Of a stretch of DNA of 64,000 bases, positions 1 to 10,823 are shown piece by piece. Both the position numbers and the translations under genes were made by a program. The notes beneath the pieces were generated by a model. It saw only the letters and a program-made list of their open reading frames with translations. It made no database searches and was not told where the DNA came from. The stretch's first letter is position 1. Each line of letters opens with the position of its first letter. This stretch comes from Mercurialis annua (Eukaryota; Streptophyta; Magnoliopsida; Malpighiales; Euphorbiaceae), in contig NC_065570.1 in NCBI RefSeq assembly GCF_937616625.2, forward strand, positions 2,118,001 to 2,182,000. Reading direction: 5' to 3'.

Positions 1-365
1 ATGTGTGCAATGTAAATTGAGACATTTATGCACCTTATGAACACGTACATTACATGTCGCTACGCAGCATGGAAACGAAAAATACTGAAACGGAACATTG
101 TGAAACGATATAGAATGGATAATAAATCTAGTGTTCGGTGTTTCATAAGCGTTTTCAGAAAAGAAATGAAACGTTGAAATGTAATATTAGAGAAGTTTTC
201 GTGCAAACATGTATGCTATGCAGCACGGAAACAGAAATACTGAAATATGCATTCTTCGTATGGAAACGAAATGCGAAAACATAACACTCCAAAAGTTCCC
301 GTGCAATATATATTTGATGTATGCAATTACAAATTGTTGCCTAAAGTGTGTTTTGGGTATTATAG
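1..365. repeat. AT-rich upstream/intron sequence with a diverged direct repeat
   Basis: Seen: two similar blocks, near 59-90 and 215-245, share the pattern GCTAYGCAGCAYGGAAAC followed by AATACTGAAA. A further similar pair is formed by the 'AGTTTTCGTGCAA' and 'AGTTCCCGTGCAA' stretches near 194 and 292. No start exon typical of Pti1-like kinases is found here. Inference: this is the intron that ends at the AG of 364-365, containing an old two-copy repeat of unknown type. Confidence 0.4.
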
Positions 366-1851
366 GCGGTGAGAGAGCGGAGCCAAGAGGTGCTAATACT
401 GCCAGAAGCGGAGCACCACAAAAGGCTCTACCGATTGAAATCCCAGCGGTACCATTAGACGAGTTAAACAGACAAACAGGTAACTTTGGCACGAAAGCTT
501 TGATCGGAGAAGGTTCTTATGGCCGCGTTTTCTACGCCAAGTTAATTAATGGCGTGCCGGCTGCAATAAAAAAGCTTGATACCAGCACTTCCCAGGAACC
601 AGATTCTGATTTTGCAGCTCAGGTCAGATACTTAACATTACATTTACAACTAGGTCATAATCCTATCTGTTTTGTGCTCAAAATTTACAAATTTGTATCA
701 AAACCATACCAGTTGGCAGTAGTTTCAAGGCTTAAGAATGAGCATTTTCTGGAGTTGATTGGATATTGTATAGAGGCGAACAATCGAATGTTGGTGTATC
801 AGTTTGCGACAATGGGTTCTTTGCACGATGTGTTACATGGTAATTCGATGAATTAAACTCTTTTCTGATTTACAATACGACAATGGGCCTCTCGTGAACT
901 GAGACTACGTGCTCATTATGATGCAGGGAGAAAGGGTGTACGAGGGGCTGCACCGGGTCCTGCCTTAACCTGGAACCAAAGAGTGAAAGTTGCATATGGT
1001 GCAGCAAAAGGGCTAGAGTATTTGCACGAAAAAGTTCAGCCTCCTATAGTTCATCGCGATGTTAGATCAAGCAATGTACTACTTTTTGATGATTTCTCCT
1101 CGAAAATTGCTGACTTTAACTTGTCAAGTGCATCTTCTGAAACTGCGGCACGGCTGCATTCAACTAGAGTGTTAGGAACATTTGGCTACCATGCCCCAGA
1201 GTAAGCCTCTAATATTGCAATTTGAACTCGAGACCTCATAGTTTTACTGACAATTCCACTATCAATTGTTATATTTCGTGTTCTACAATTCTTTCCTTGA
1301 TCTCTCGGTTTCTTTATAGGTATGCCATGACGGGACAGATAACACAAAAAAGCGATGTATACAGTTTCGGAGTTGTTCTTTTAGAGCTTTTGACAGGAAG
1401 AAAGCCAGTTGATCATGAAATGCCTAAGGGACAACAAAGTCTAGTTACTTGGGTATGTTTTTATTTGCCTTTTTCTCACTACTTACATATTGTTAAATAC
1501 ATTTACGCGTATAATTGATTTTTTCTCGAAAAATTACGACAGGCGACTCCGAGATTGAGTGAGGATAAAGTGAAGCAATGTGTAGATCCAAAACTAAACA
1601 ATGACTACCCACCAAAGGCAATTGCTAAGGTACTTACTCTAAACATAATCAATTTTTCATTTTCTTGGGAAACTTTTATGGAATAATCAGTGAAAATAGT
1701 TTAATTATTGTTTGGATTTTATCAGTTAGCAGCAGTAGCAGCACTTTGTGTTCAATATGAAGCAGATTTCAGGCCAAACATGACAATTGTAGTCAAAGCG
1801 ATACAACCACTTCTTAATTCAAAACCAGCAGGGCCAGAGTCTCATGCATAA
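366..1851 (+). CDS. Pti1-like cytoplasmic protein kinase (5'-partial, six exons seen)
   Basis: A receptor-like cytoplasmic serine/threonine kinase of the Pti1 family; family members act downstream of membrane receptors in defence and stress signalling. Exons read 366-622, 713-839, 927-1200, 1320-1452, 1543-1629 and 1726-1851. All introns are GT-AG and phases match, giving 333 residues plus a stop (TAA at 1849). Visible motifs in order: [10 protein letters not shown] glycine loop, AIKK lysine, HRDVRSSN catalytic loop, ADFNLS in place of [12 protein letters not shown] activation segment, and [22 protein letters not shown]. The C-terminal part [14 protein letters not shown] is also typical. The short first exon, which in relatives carries an N-terminal cysteine-rich membrane-targeting segment, is not in the window. 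The second intron acceptor was placed at 711-712 because the next AG downstream would put a stop in frame. The reading frame is undamaged, so it looks functional. Family assignment is firm; the exact paralogue is not. Confidence 0.92.
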
Positions 1852-3145
1852 GTAGCTCAAAAATGCTAATTAATTATTTTTCATTCTTCTTCAATGGCTT
1901 TGTCAAATTTATTTGAAAAAGGAAATTGTAATCATTCAATTATCCTATATATTACTTGTGAAATTACATATATGCTTGATAAATTGTTGTTGTTTAGCTC
2001 TTTGGCAAATAGAGAATGCCATAAATGGTTCATCACTTTTACTTGTTCTTGTGAGAAAAATGTTTAATGCTAGTTTCAAGTTGTTGTAAGAATTTGTTTT
2101 GTTTTTTGTCTTATTCTTAACTTGTCCTTTTGTGTTATTTTAAAACAACATAATTCCCACATGAAAAGTGTAAAGCTTGAACTATGAGTTTATAAAGATA
2201 TATGCAATATAGGCTTATAAGTGTGTTGAAGGGGAAGTAATGGGTTCGTGCCTCCCCCCTCTACGGAGTGGACTAGTGGGTTGGATTTCAGGATGAAAGT
2301 CGATTGGGCTTGTTCAAGGCTCAATTAATCTTTTTGCTACCCAGTCCAGCGCAAGAAGAGTCAAGTACTGTGGCGGTCTAATAAGACAAAAATAACTAGT
2401 TACTTGTCTAACCATTTAAAGTAAAAGGTCATTATAGATGTGAACTTCTCATTAAAAGGAGAGTGAATACACTCTCCCTTTGTAAGTATATACACGTGAT
2501 ATTATGGAATTTATCAAACCCAGTCTCATCAATTTATATGGTATATTACCTCTCCGCATCTTAAACATTAGATCTCGTCATATTCTCATATAAAAACAAA
2601 TATTTTTTATATTTTACTATATTTTTGAAAACTACTCTCATCATTATATATGTCAGATAAACGATAGATATAAGCATTCTAAATTTGTACTTCCCTTCTT
2701 CTAGAAACAAAATCAACCAACACTCCTTAGTTTTATTTTTAATTCGTTGTGTTTGCCAAGTATTTTATCTTTACCCAATTCAGGCTCTTAGAGCAATCGT
2801 TATGCAGACTGAGTATTACGTTATTCCTAATTATTTATTGACCCAAACCGTAATCATATAGTACTACATTTATCCTAAACTGCCTATTGCTAAACCCTAA
2901 CAAGAAGAACACAGCCAACAAACATGAAGAACAAGGGAATTGTTCAACGTAAACTCAGAAATTTGTACGAACCGATTGGAAATAACAATGCTCGATAGGT
3001 TTCAGAGGTGATTCGGTTCGGATTTGACGTGATAAACCGGTCTCACATAAATCTAAAACAATAAACGTGACAAGTCACGAACGGTGAGAACGGTATCAAA
3101 TGAAAAACGAAGCAAAGAGAAGATAATGAGAAGCGAAACACTCAC
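1852..3145. other. Intergenic DNA downstream of the kinase gene
   Basis: The first few hundred bases are the kinase 3' UTR and flank. A hairpin-like inverted repeat lies at about 2455-2481 (AAAGGAGAGTG, four bases, then CACTCTCCCTTT). No protein-coding potential was seen. The stretch from about 2930 to 3145 (including 'gataaaccggtctcac' and GA-rich sequence) may belong to an old minus-strand LTR whose other pieces lie at 8059-8229 and 41688-42398. That link is inference. Confidence 0.4.
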
Positions 3146-4648
3146 CGAATAATGTTTCACATCCCGTGGAGCTATCTACTACCATCTTGGATTCTATTCC
3201 GAGCTTTGTTTAAAATGGTGATAATGAAATGCTAACCAGAATTCCTACTGATGAGGAAATCAAAGTCATTGTTTTTAATATGGACGCTTCAAGTGCGCCG
3301 GGACCTGATGGCTTCACAGGGACTTTCTTCAAAGAGTGTTGGAGTATTGTGAGTTATGATGTTTGCAAAGCAGTAGTTCATTTTTTTTTCTTTCATGTAA
3401 TGTCACTCTTGGATTTAATTCAAGCTTTATAATTTTGATACCAAAAATTGAGAATGCCTTGACAATCGATAAGTTCATACCGATTATTCTCTCAAATTTC
3501 TTGTTCAAGATTGTTACAAAAATTCTAGCAAGTAGGTTGGAATCTATTGCTTATTGTATTGTCTCCAGTAATCAGTTTGGATTTGTGAAGGGTAAAAGCA
3601 TTGATGATTGCATATCTTGTGCCTCTTAATGTGTTAATCTTCTGGATTTAAATCCTAAAGGTAACATGGCCATCGAAGTTGACATAAGAAAAACTTTTGA
3701 CTCAATGAGCTGGTCCTACATTATAAAAGCTTTTGAGGCTTTTGGATTTTCAAATAAATTTTACAGTTGGCTTTTATCCATATTCAATTCAGCAAGAATC
3801 TCAATTCTTTTTCCAGGAGGGGTTAAGGGATACTTCTCATGTTCTAGAGGGGTGCGTCAAGGTGACCCTGTATCACCTTTGATTTTTATCATTGCTGAAG
3901 ATCTTCTCAGCCGGATGCTTGCTAAAATGGTAAATACGCCTATCATTCTAGCTAATGAGCATTACACTCCTTCACATCTTCTTTTTGCAGATGATGTTTT
4001 GATTTTTGGACAGGCCACGAGAAAGAATTTAAAAGCCATTCAGTCTTTGTTTAATTTTTATGGAGATATTTCAGGGCAGATTGTTGATTGGGACAAATCT
4101 GAGATTTATTTCGGTAAGCATGTTACATCTAGACATGCTACCGGGTGTTGTCATTTATTGGGCGTTAAACAAGGTTCCTTACCTTTTTGCTACTTGGGTG
4201 TGGCTTTATTTTGAGGTGCTCCGTCAAGCTTTAGCTGACAAGATTCTTAGTAGATTTGGAAAATGGAAAGGTAATTTTCTATCTATGGCAGGGAGAGTGA
4301 CTTTAATTAATTCAGTTATCCGAGGATCTTTTATTCATTCATTCTCAATCTACAAATGGTCAAAATCCCTTATTTCTTTGCTTTCACGAGCTATAAAGAA
4401 CTTTGTTTGGACCGCTTGCATTTCAGTTAGGAAAAACATTACAGTGTCTTAGAATACTTGTTTCTTACCTTTTGATAATGGCGGTTTAAATCTTCCTATT
4501 CTTACCCTTTTGAATGAGGCACTCCTTCATAAATTAGCTTGGAAGATTTGTTCTAATAATTCTTTTGTGTTTAATTTCCTGCGGCATAGGTTCACCAATT
4601 CTTGGGGCGATTCCATCAGATATCCTTGTATTTCTTCCATTTGGAGTT

Positions 4649-4957
4649 GGGTTAATGTCAAAAAAGATCACGAACTTTACACGTTTTTTTATTTTAATCA
4701 CGTAATTTAAATTTTCTCATTTTCATGCACGAACTACCATTTTTTCTCAAATTCATGCACGGTGTTGAGGTGGCACTCATTCATTGGTATAAAATAACCT
4801 CCACCTCAGCGAATTACACCAATGGAGTCGTGACATCTCAGCACCGTGTATGAATTTGAGAAAATATGATAGTTCGTGCATGAAAATGCAAAATTTTAAA
4901 CTGCGTGATTAAAGTGAGAAAACGTGTAAAGTTCGTGAATTTTTATGACATTAACCC
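4649..4957. mobile_element. Mutator-type MITE inside the LINE remnant
   Basis: A 309-bp non-coding element with long terminal inverted repeats: GGGTTAATGTCA at the left and TGACATTAACCC at the right, with further arm matches such as 'cgaactttacacg' against 'cgtgtaaagttcg'. It is flanked by a perfect 9-bp duplication TTTGGAGTT (4640-4648 and 4958-4966). A 9-bp duplication with long inverted repeats is the usual signature of Mutator-like elements. Removing it restores continuous LINE sequence. A relative lies at 46206-46516. Confidence 0.85.
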
Positions 4958-6382
4958 TTTGGAGTTCAGTTAAAAACTCTTTTGTAAAGGTGTATAATAG
5001 TTCTCAATGGTTGGTTGAGAAGGGATATTTGATTAATTTCTGGAATTCTAATTGGCTTGGCCAATGTGATTGACTGTATTTACCTTATGCAGTTAAAAAG
5101 AAATTTCATTCTAGAATTTGTGATGTTTTCATAAATAGAGACTGCCAGATACCTCAGATATTTAAGGACATGTATCCATAAATTATTAATAACTTGAACT
5201 CTTACACTTTTGCTTGCAAAGATGAGTTGATTTGGACCAATGCTAAAGATGGGGTTTTGAGTTGCAAATCATCTATGTTGTACTTAAGAGGTTCTCTACC
5301 GTCATTGAGATGGAATAAAGAAATTAGGAAGCCCTTCGTTCCCCCTTCAAGATCCATGTTGTATTGGAGACTTTTTCACATGCGCATCCGTACTGATGAT
5401 ATGCTGCGAAAAGCGGCATTACTCTGGTCTCAGTTTGTCGTTTTTGCTATGCATGCGATGAATCTATTACTCATATTTTTATTCAATGTCCTTTTGCAGT
5501 GCAAATTTGGAATGCTATAGAGAGTCTCTTTATGGTAAAATTGGATAGATCCTCTTCTCCGCTTCACCTTTTCACTTCAGCTAGAAGACATTCCTTTGGT
5601 TCTCAGGTCAATGCTCTTTTTTCAGCTTCCATCATCTCAAGTTTTTGGACTATTTGGAAATTTCAAAATGATTGTACTTATGAGAATATTACGCCAAACA
5701 TCTCCTTTTGGTTGCGCCTTATTTGGAAGGCTATTAAGGAAGTTGACATTTTTCGAGTGGGCTATTTTAGAAACTCTCAATCAGAACTTCATGTGTTAAA
5801 ACTTTTAAACATCAAAAGATATAATCCTAAAGCTCCATGTATTATTGAAGTTATTTGGAAACCTCCTCTAAGTAATTGGATAAAGGTAAACATTGGTGGT
5901 TCCGCTCTTGGTGCTCCTGGTTTAGCGGGAGCTGGAGGGATCTTTAGGAATTACAAAGGTTTTGTTCAACGTTGTTTTGTTATTCTTCTTGGTATTTGTT
6001 TTTCTTATGAGGCTGAAATAGTTGCAACTATTTACGCTATTCAAGAAGCTTGGCGTATGGGGTGGGAAAATATTTAGATTGAATGTGATTCACCTGTTAT
6101 TGTTATGCAATTAAAGAAGGCAATTTAGTTGTGCCTTGGAAATGGAAATTAGCTTGGCAAACTTGTTTATCTATTTGTCTAAAATAAATTGGGTAGTCAC
6201 TCATATTTTTCGAGAAGGAAATGAAGCTGCAGATATTCTACCTAAAAAAGCAGTTCATATTGGGACCTCTTTATGGTGGAATTCGTCTCCTGATTTCTTG
6301 GCTAATGTTATTGCCTATAACAGTTTGGGTCGGCCGAATTTTTGATTTTGTAATTAATTTTGTGACTGTTATTCTGGATTTT

Positions 6383-7914
6383 TGTTGGCAACTAATCGCA
6401 AGTGTACGATATCGCGCAAGTAATATAACTTGGAAGACCAAGTATCGATCCCACAAGGAACAATGAATTAAACAACTAATTTCTAGTATTCTTTAATTGG
6501 CTAGTAAAAAAATAAATGGATTTGTGTAAACTAATTAAAATTTAAAGTAATATAACTCAAGTAATTAGACTAAAAATCTGAAATCAAACAAATAAATTGA
6601 GGTTTAAACAATAATGACAAAAAGCTCAAGGATTGATAATTCCAAATAAACTAGTAAAAGAATGGATTAAAACTTATTTAGTGATTTTATTGTGAATCGA
6701 GCTATTCTAATGCACCGAATCCCGCTCTCTCAATCCTCAAAGATTAAAATCACAACCTAATTAACTAATCAATTTTTAACTTGTTCTCACAATATTAAAA
6801 CTGAATTAAATAACTAAATTGTAATTATGAAGCAAACGCAACGACTACCTAAATTCCAACCCGCTCTCACGATGTTTTCCTCTAAGTTCTTAATTACCTA
6901 GGTCTATTTAATTAACAATCTCTCAATTAGTTAATTAAACACAAAATCATGAACTAAGTGATCAAATTAATTCAAGCATTAGTCTTAGCAATGAAAACAC
7001 AATTTTACTCACTTAATAAATCCTAATCCAATTCGAAAACTAATCTAAGTGTTCATATCAATCCCCGAACAAAGGATTTAGTTACTCATGCTTAAACTTA
7101 AATTAAACAAAGAAGAAGATGAAGAATTAAACATAATTAAAATAATAAATACCGGAGTTGTCAATTTCGGAAGAATCGTCTTGATTAAACTTGAAATATT
7201 CACAATCGTTCTTTGCAGAAACTAATTATAAACTACTTATAAACTTTTGGAAAATAGAAGCTAAAACGCTATTTTAAGAGAACGAAAATATAACTAATGT
7301 ATTCTGAAATTATATCAAACTAGTCTATTACAAGGTCTTTATATAGTGGAGGAAGCTCTGGAACCTTCTAAATCGATTTAGAAATCGAATTTGAAATAGG
7401 AGTCGCATTTAAAGTCGGAAAAGGAGATTAAGTCCAAGTCCAATTCTGATTAGGCAAATTTATCATCTTTCTCGTTTGAGACTTTGGATTCCCGTTCGAG
7501 AATTAAGCCAAATTTCCATGGTTTCGAACGAAACCTTCCTATTTTCTCTTGAGTCTCGTTCGAGAATGCCTTTCTCGTTCGAGATTCAACCTTTTTCTTC
7601 ATGGTTCCCGTTCGAGAATTGTGTTTTTCGAACGGGAACAAAGCTTTACTGCTTGAGGTTCGTTCGAAAATAGGAATGTCCCGTTTGAACCTTTCTTTAT
7701 GATGCTAATTCCTTCGTCCGCAAGTTACGCTTTTACTCCACCGCTTAATCCATCATTAATTAGCTCCAAATACTCGATAATCACCTAATTTCCACTGAAA
7801 CACTAACAAACACTATCAAACATAAAAATGCCAAATAATGTATGAAATTAATACTAAATGTGATAAAAACCGAGTAAAATCGACTCTAATTATAGGAGTA
7901 AAATACTCCTATCA
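6383..7914 (-). mobile_element. Solo LTR of an Athila-like Ty3 element
   Basis: A 1532-bp LTR without internal region. The + strand begins TGTTGGCAAC and ends ACTCCTATCA, closely resembling the ends of the Athila-like LTRs at 15119-16678. It also has the same 'atcgatcccacaagga' stretch near its start. It is bounded by the perfect 5-bp target duplication ATTTT (6378-6382 and 7915-7919), so a full element inserted in the LINE 3' UTR and later lost its body by LTR-LTR recombination. Minus orientation is inferred from the resemblance to the other LTRs. About 7466-7700 contains eight CGTTCGAG/TTCGAACG-type short palindromes. Confidence 0.85.
7460..7700. repeat. Cluster of CTCGTTCGAG / TTCGAACG palindromes in the solo LTR
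   Basis: Seen directly: about eight copies of CGTTCGAG or its complement (plus near variants such as CGTTTGAG) in about 240 bp. Two of them are exact CTCGTTCGAG. Spacing is irregular. Role unknown. Confidence 0.7.
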
Positions 7915-8058
7915 ATTTTGTTCTTATTTGTATTGGTTATTTTTATTGATAATATTTTTTAGGAAGTTTGCTATGATGTGGGTGCTAAAGAGGTGCCAGC
8001 CTAGCTGGGATGTCCAGGTGCACCTCTGAGTTTTCAATCCTAACGTTATTAAAAAAAA

Positions 8059-8229
8059 GGACAATCTTAGGGATGAAGAATTATGACTGCATAGTGTTTT
8101 TAGGTGATGAAGTCGGCTAGGGTTTGAGAAAAAACGAAGGAATGAAACAATGCACGCAACAGTCCTATATATAGGCCTGTCAACGCTCAAACTTACATGA
8201 TGTACGAACGTGCAACCTAACTGCAAGTT
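8059..8229 (-). repeat. Fragment of an older LTR-like sequence (left of Tekay element)
   Basis: Lies between the LINE poly(A) tail and the Tekay-like LTR. Read on the minus strand it has a TATA-like CCTATATATAGG (about 8164-8175) followed by leader-like sequence, as in a Ty3 LTR. It also contains ACGAACGTGCA, a motif repeated in the segment on the far side of the Tekay insertion (41688 onward). Inference: an older LTR was split by the LINE and by the Tekay element. Its left end was not found. Confidence 0.35.
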
Positions 8230-10807
8230 TGTAATACCCCAAAATATTTAAGTATTTAATTGGACCACGTGTCCAGTGTTAAGTCGCTAGAATGGCGATG
8301 TCAGAAAGATTTCCGAGAAATTAGGATAAATATTAAATTTTAGCAGGACGGACTCGAAAGGATTATTGTGAAAGATTTAATATTATATTTCAGTTTTAAA
8401 AGTTGGAATTAGAATTGGAAAAGAAAAATACTAAGAAAGTCGCAAAATAAAGTACAGGGACTAAAATGGTAATTTAACCATATAAAACCCGAAGGGATAT
8501 TATTTCGCCAAGGTCCGCGAAACGTTTTATAGTATATGTGGTAAAAGTTTCGGGTCAATCGGAGACCTTTTAAAAATTGGACGCGGATGCGTTTTGGGCT
8601 AAATTGTCACTTTTGAGAAGTTTAAGGGCGAAAGTGTAAATTAGCCAATTAAGCCTCGAGAATAGTAATTAAAAGATTTTGACGGAAAGTAATAATATTG
8701 AGTTAGTATTATTTATATGAATATAAATAATACGTAAGCAATCGAGTTAAAAGAATAATTTAACCGTTTGGTTAAATTAGAAAGTTTAAAAGAGAAATGG
8801 TTTGAGTTAAACAAATGAAAGATCAAAATGTTAATTAGCCATACATATATAACCTTTCCTTAAGAGTAAGGAAAGAAGATGAGAATCAGAAGAATGAAAC
8901 AGAGAGAAGAAGAAAGGTTTTGGCGATCGATTCGTTCCGCCGCCGTTTCGCCGTTTCTCGCTCAAATCGCAAGTTCTTTATATCGATTCGTTCAGAATTC
9001 GATTCTCTATCATCGCTAAGCTTCAAATCGAGGTAAGCTTGACGTTTTTATTATGAGAATTGATAAATAATGATTATTTCGTTTTAACGAATTAAACGAA
9101 TCGTAATCGCGTTTCTATTGGCGTTTTTGATGATATTTGAGATGGTTATTAATGGAAATCGTGCTAGAATCGATTTTGGACGTTTAAGCACGTCGGAAAT
9201 GGCCTGGGGAATGAACCCCGGGGCTGCACATCGTGCAGCCAAAGGCTGCACGAACGTGCAGCACAGCAACTGCACGATCGTGCAGCGTACTGCACGAACG
9301 TGCAGCGTACTGCACGTTCCTGCACGAACGTGCAGTACACTGCTGCACGAACGTGCAGTCCTTCGTTAGCGGGAATTGTTAGTTTTGGGCTTTCTGGGCC
9401 CTGACGCGACGCAGAAACTCGATTTCAAACAATTTCAAGTCGTGTAATCAATCGTGATTGATTGAATATCAAAACGTAAACTAGGACGTTTAAAAGAGAA
9501 GTGTGATTAAGAGATTATCAAAGTTAAGAATCGTATTTGAAGTACGATTATGTTAACCTAAGTTTATAACTTAGGGTTTTGATACTAAGTTAACGTTTAT
9601 GGATTAAACGTATAGGTAACTCGATTAAGTAACTGACGTACCGACAAGCTATCAAGCCAGTTAGCGGGAATGGATACGTGATTGGACAATGCATGGAGCT
9701 TACGCATGCGGGATTATATTAATGCAGTTTTGGGATAGCGGTCACTGTGAGTGGCAATTTACTTTCGCGTATTATTAGTATAAAAGTTATTTTCATATAT
9801 ATACGTATATTGTTTATACGCATCGCATTATATACAATTGATTGGACGTTATATGTTTATTTAATTTCTATATGCGAGAACTAGTATGCGATCCGAAGAA
9901 ACTAGCTACCTATTGGGTGTCAATAGGCTGTGTGATCACCAGTATCGAGTCAGTCTAGTATGTTTGCATTGAGAAATGACTTGACACAGCTGGGAGCTGT
10001 TGATGAATATGAAATTCACGATTGGGTTATGATTTCGATACGCAGAGTGAACTCGGCTACGGTGTAGCCTGGAAGTCCCCGTATCTAGTGGCTGGGCCAC
10101 CAGCGAGTTGGACTCGCAATTGATATTTATGATTGGGTTGAACGATATATGATTATTCGAGAGATGTGTCGCATGCTAGGATATTAGTTTCGTACGGATC
10201 ATATACATGTTTATATGTTTTATAATACTGTTAGTAAATGTCGACTCACTCAGTATTTTCCCAAATACTGACCCCTCACCATTGTTGTTTTCAGGTTACC
10301 GGAGTCGGATCAGACAGACCATCTCCTTTGTGTCGGCAACGTTTTGGCTTACACAAAGTGCGAGTTTTTATAGAGCTGCAGTAGTCAGTAGGTATCAGTA
10401 TAAGATTTATGATTTAATTTCAAACGGTATTTGAAAAGTAAACTCTGATATAATTTTATAGATAAGTTGTTTATAAAGATGACGTTTTATCCGTTTGAAT
10501 TTTGTACCAATTGCCTTGAGAGGAATTGGTTATGATTATGACTAGAAACAGGGCGGTGCTGGATATGAGATATCGCTCGGTAAGACCCTGGTTTCTAAGA
10601 ATTGTGCTGCGAACATTTTCAGGAAAGGAAGGTGATATTTTGATATTTGAATTATATTACTTAAGAAAGATTTCTGAAAACGTATTATACATAATAAGAT
10701 GTTTTATTCGCGAAAAATTTATAATGGTTTTAGGCTTGCTGCGGGTTCCGGAGCTACCACTCCCGTTCCCTAGCGCCGGTCGCGGCTCAATAATTTGGGT
10801 CGTGACA
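8230..10807 (+). mobile_element. 5' LTR of a Tekay/Del-like Ty3 retrotransposon
   Basis: A 2578-bp LTR beginning TGTAATACCCCAAAA and ending GGTCGTGACA. It is followed four bases later by a tRNA-iMet primer site. It matches the 3' LTR at 39088-41682 over its whole length. By eye I count roughly 17 substitutions plus indels, most of the indels in a palindrome array. A TATA-like CATATATAACC lies near 8846, followed by purine-rich leader. A possible donor (GAGGTAAGC, near 9029) and acceptor (TTTTCAGGTT, near 10290) could mark a leader intron. Target duplication AAGTT is at 8225-8229 and 41683-41687. Confidence 0.92.
9222..9358. repeat. CTGCACGAACGTGCAG palindrome array in the 5' Tekay LTR
   Basis: Seen directly: a run of 14-19-bp near-perfect palindromes of the types GGCTGCACATCGTGCAGCC, CTGCACGAACGTGCAG and CTGCACGATCGTGCAG, separated by a few bases. 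The corresponding stretch of the 3' LTR (40080-40232) has a different number and order of units. Confidence 0.85.
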
Positions 10808-10811
10808 ATTG

Positions 10812-10823
10812 TGGTATCAGAGC
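10812..10823 (+). promoter_or_regulatory. Tekay primer-binding site (tRNA-iMet)
   Basis: TGGTATCAGAGC is complementary to the 3' end of plant initiator-methionine tRNA. It sits four bases after the 5' LTR and primes minus-strand DNA synthesis in this class of elements. It fixes the + orientation of the element. Confidence 0.9.

Larger units (their letters stand above)
3146..8058 (+). pseudogene. 5'-truncated, decayed LINE (L1-type ORF2 remnant) with poly(A) tail
   Basis: Remnant of a non-LTR retrotransposon ORF2 on the plus strand, broken by stops and frameshifts. Pieces in order: the start of reverse transcriptase (3229-3432, SSAPGPDGF), the middle (3420-3629, NQFGFVKGKSIDD), and the core (3666-4214) with EVDIRKTFDSMSW, RGVRQGDPVSPLIF and the catalytic LLFADDVLIF. 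Then come the thumb-like part (4210-4452), a zinc-finger-type RVT region (5194-5520), and an RNase H-like domain (5499-6345, with ending HIFREGNEAAD). Endonuclease and ORF1 are missing, so it is 5'-truncated near 3146. The 3' UTR continues after a later solo-LTR insertion and ends in A8 at 8051-8058. A MITE (4649-4957) and a solo LTR (6383-7914) interrupt it. No clear target duplication was found. Non-functional. Confidence 0.88.

Noticed and set aside
1..365. First exon of the Pti1-like gene in the window
   Set aside because: No sequence resembling the short cysteine-rich N terminus of the family is present; the frame upstream of 366 is only an intron read-through.
366..1851. Pti1-like gene as a pseudogene because its ORF is broken up
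   Set aside because: The breaks coincide with GT-AG introns and all phases fit; the joined frame has no stop.
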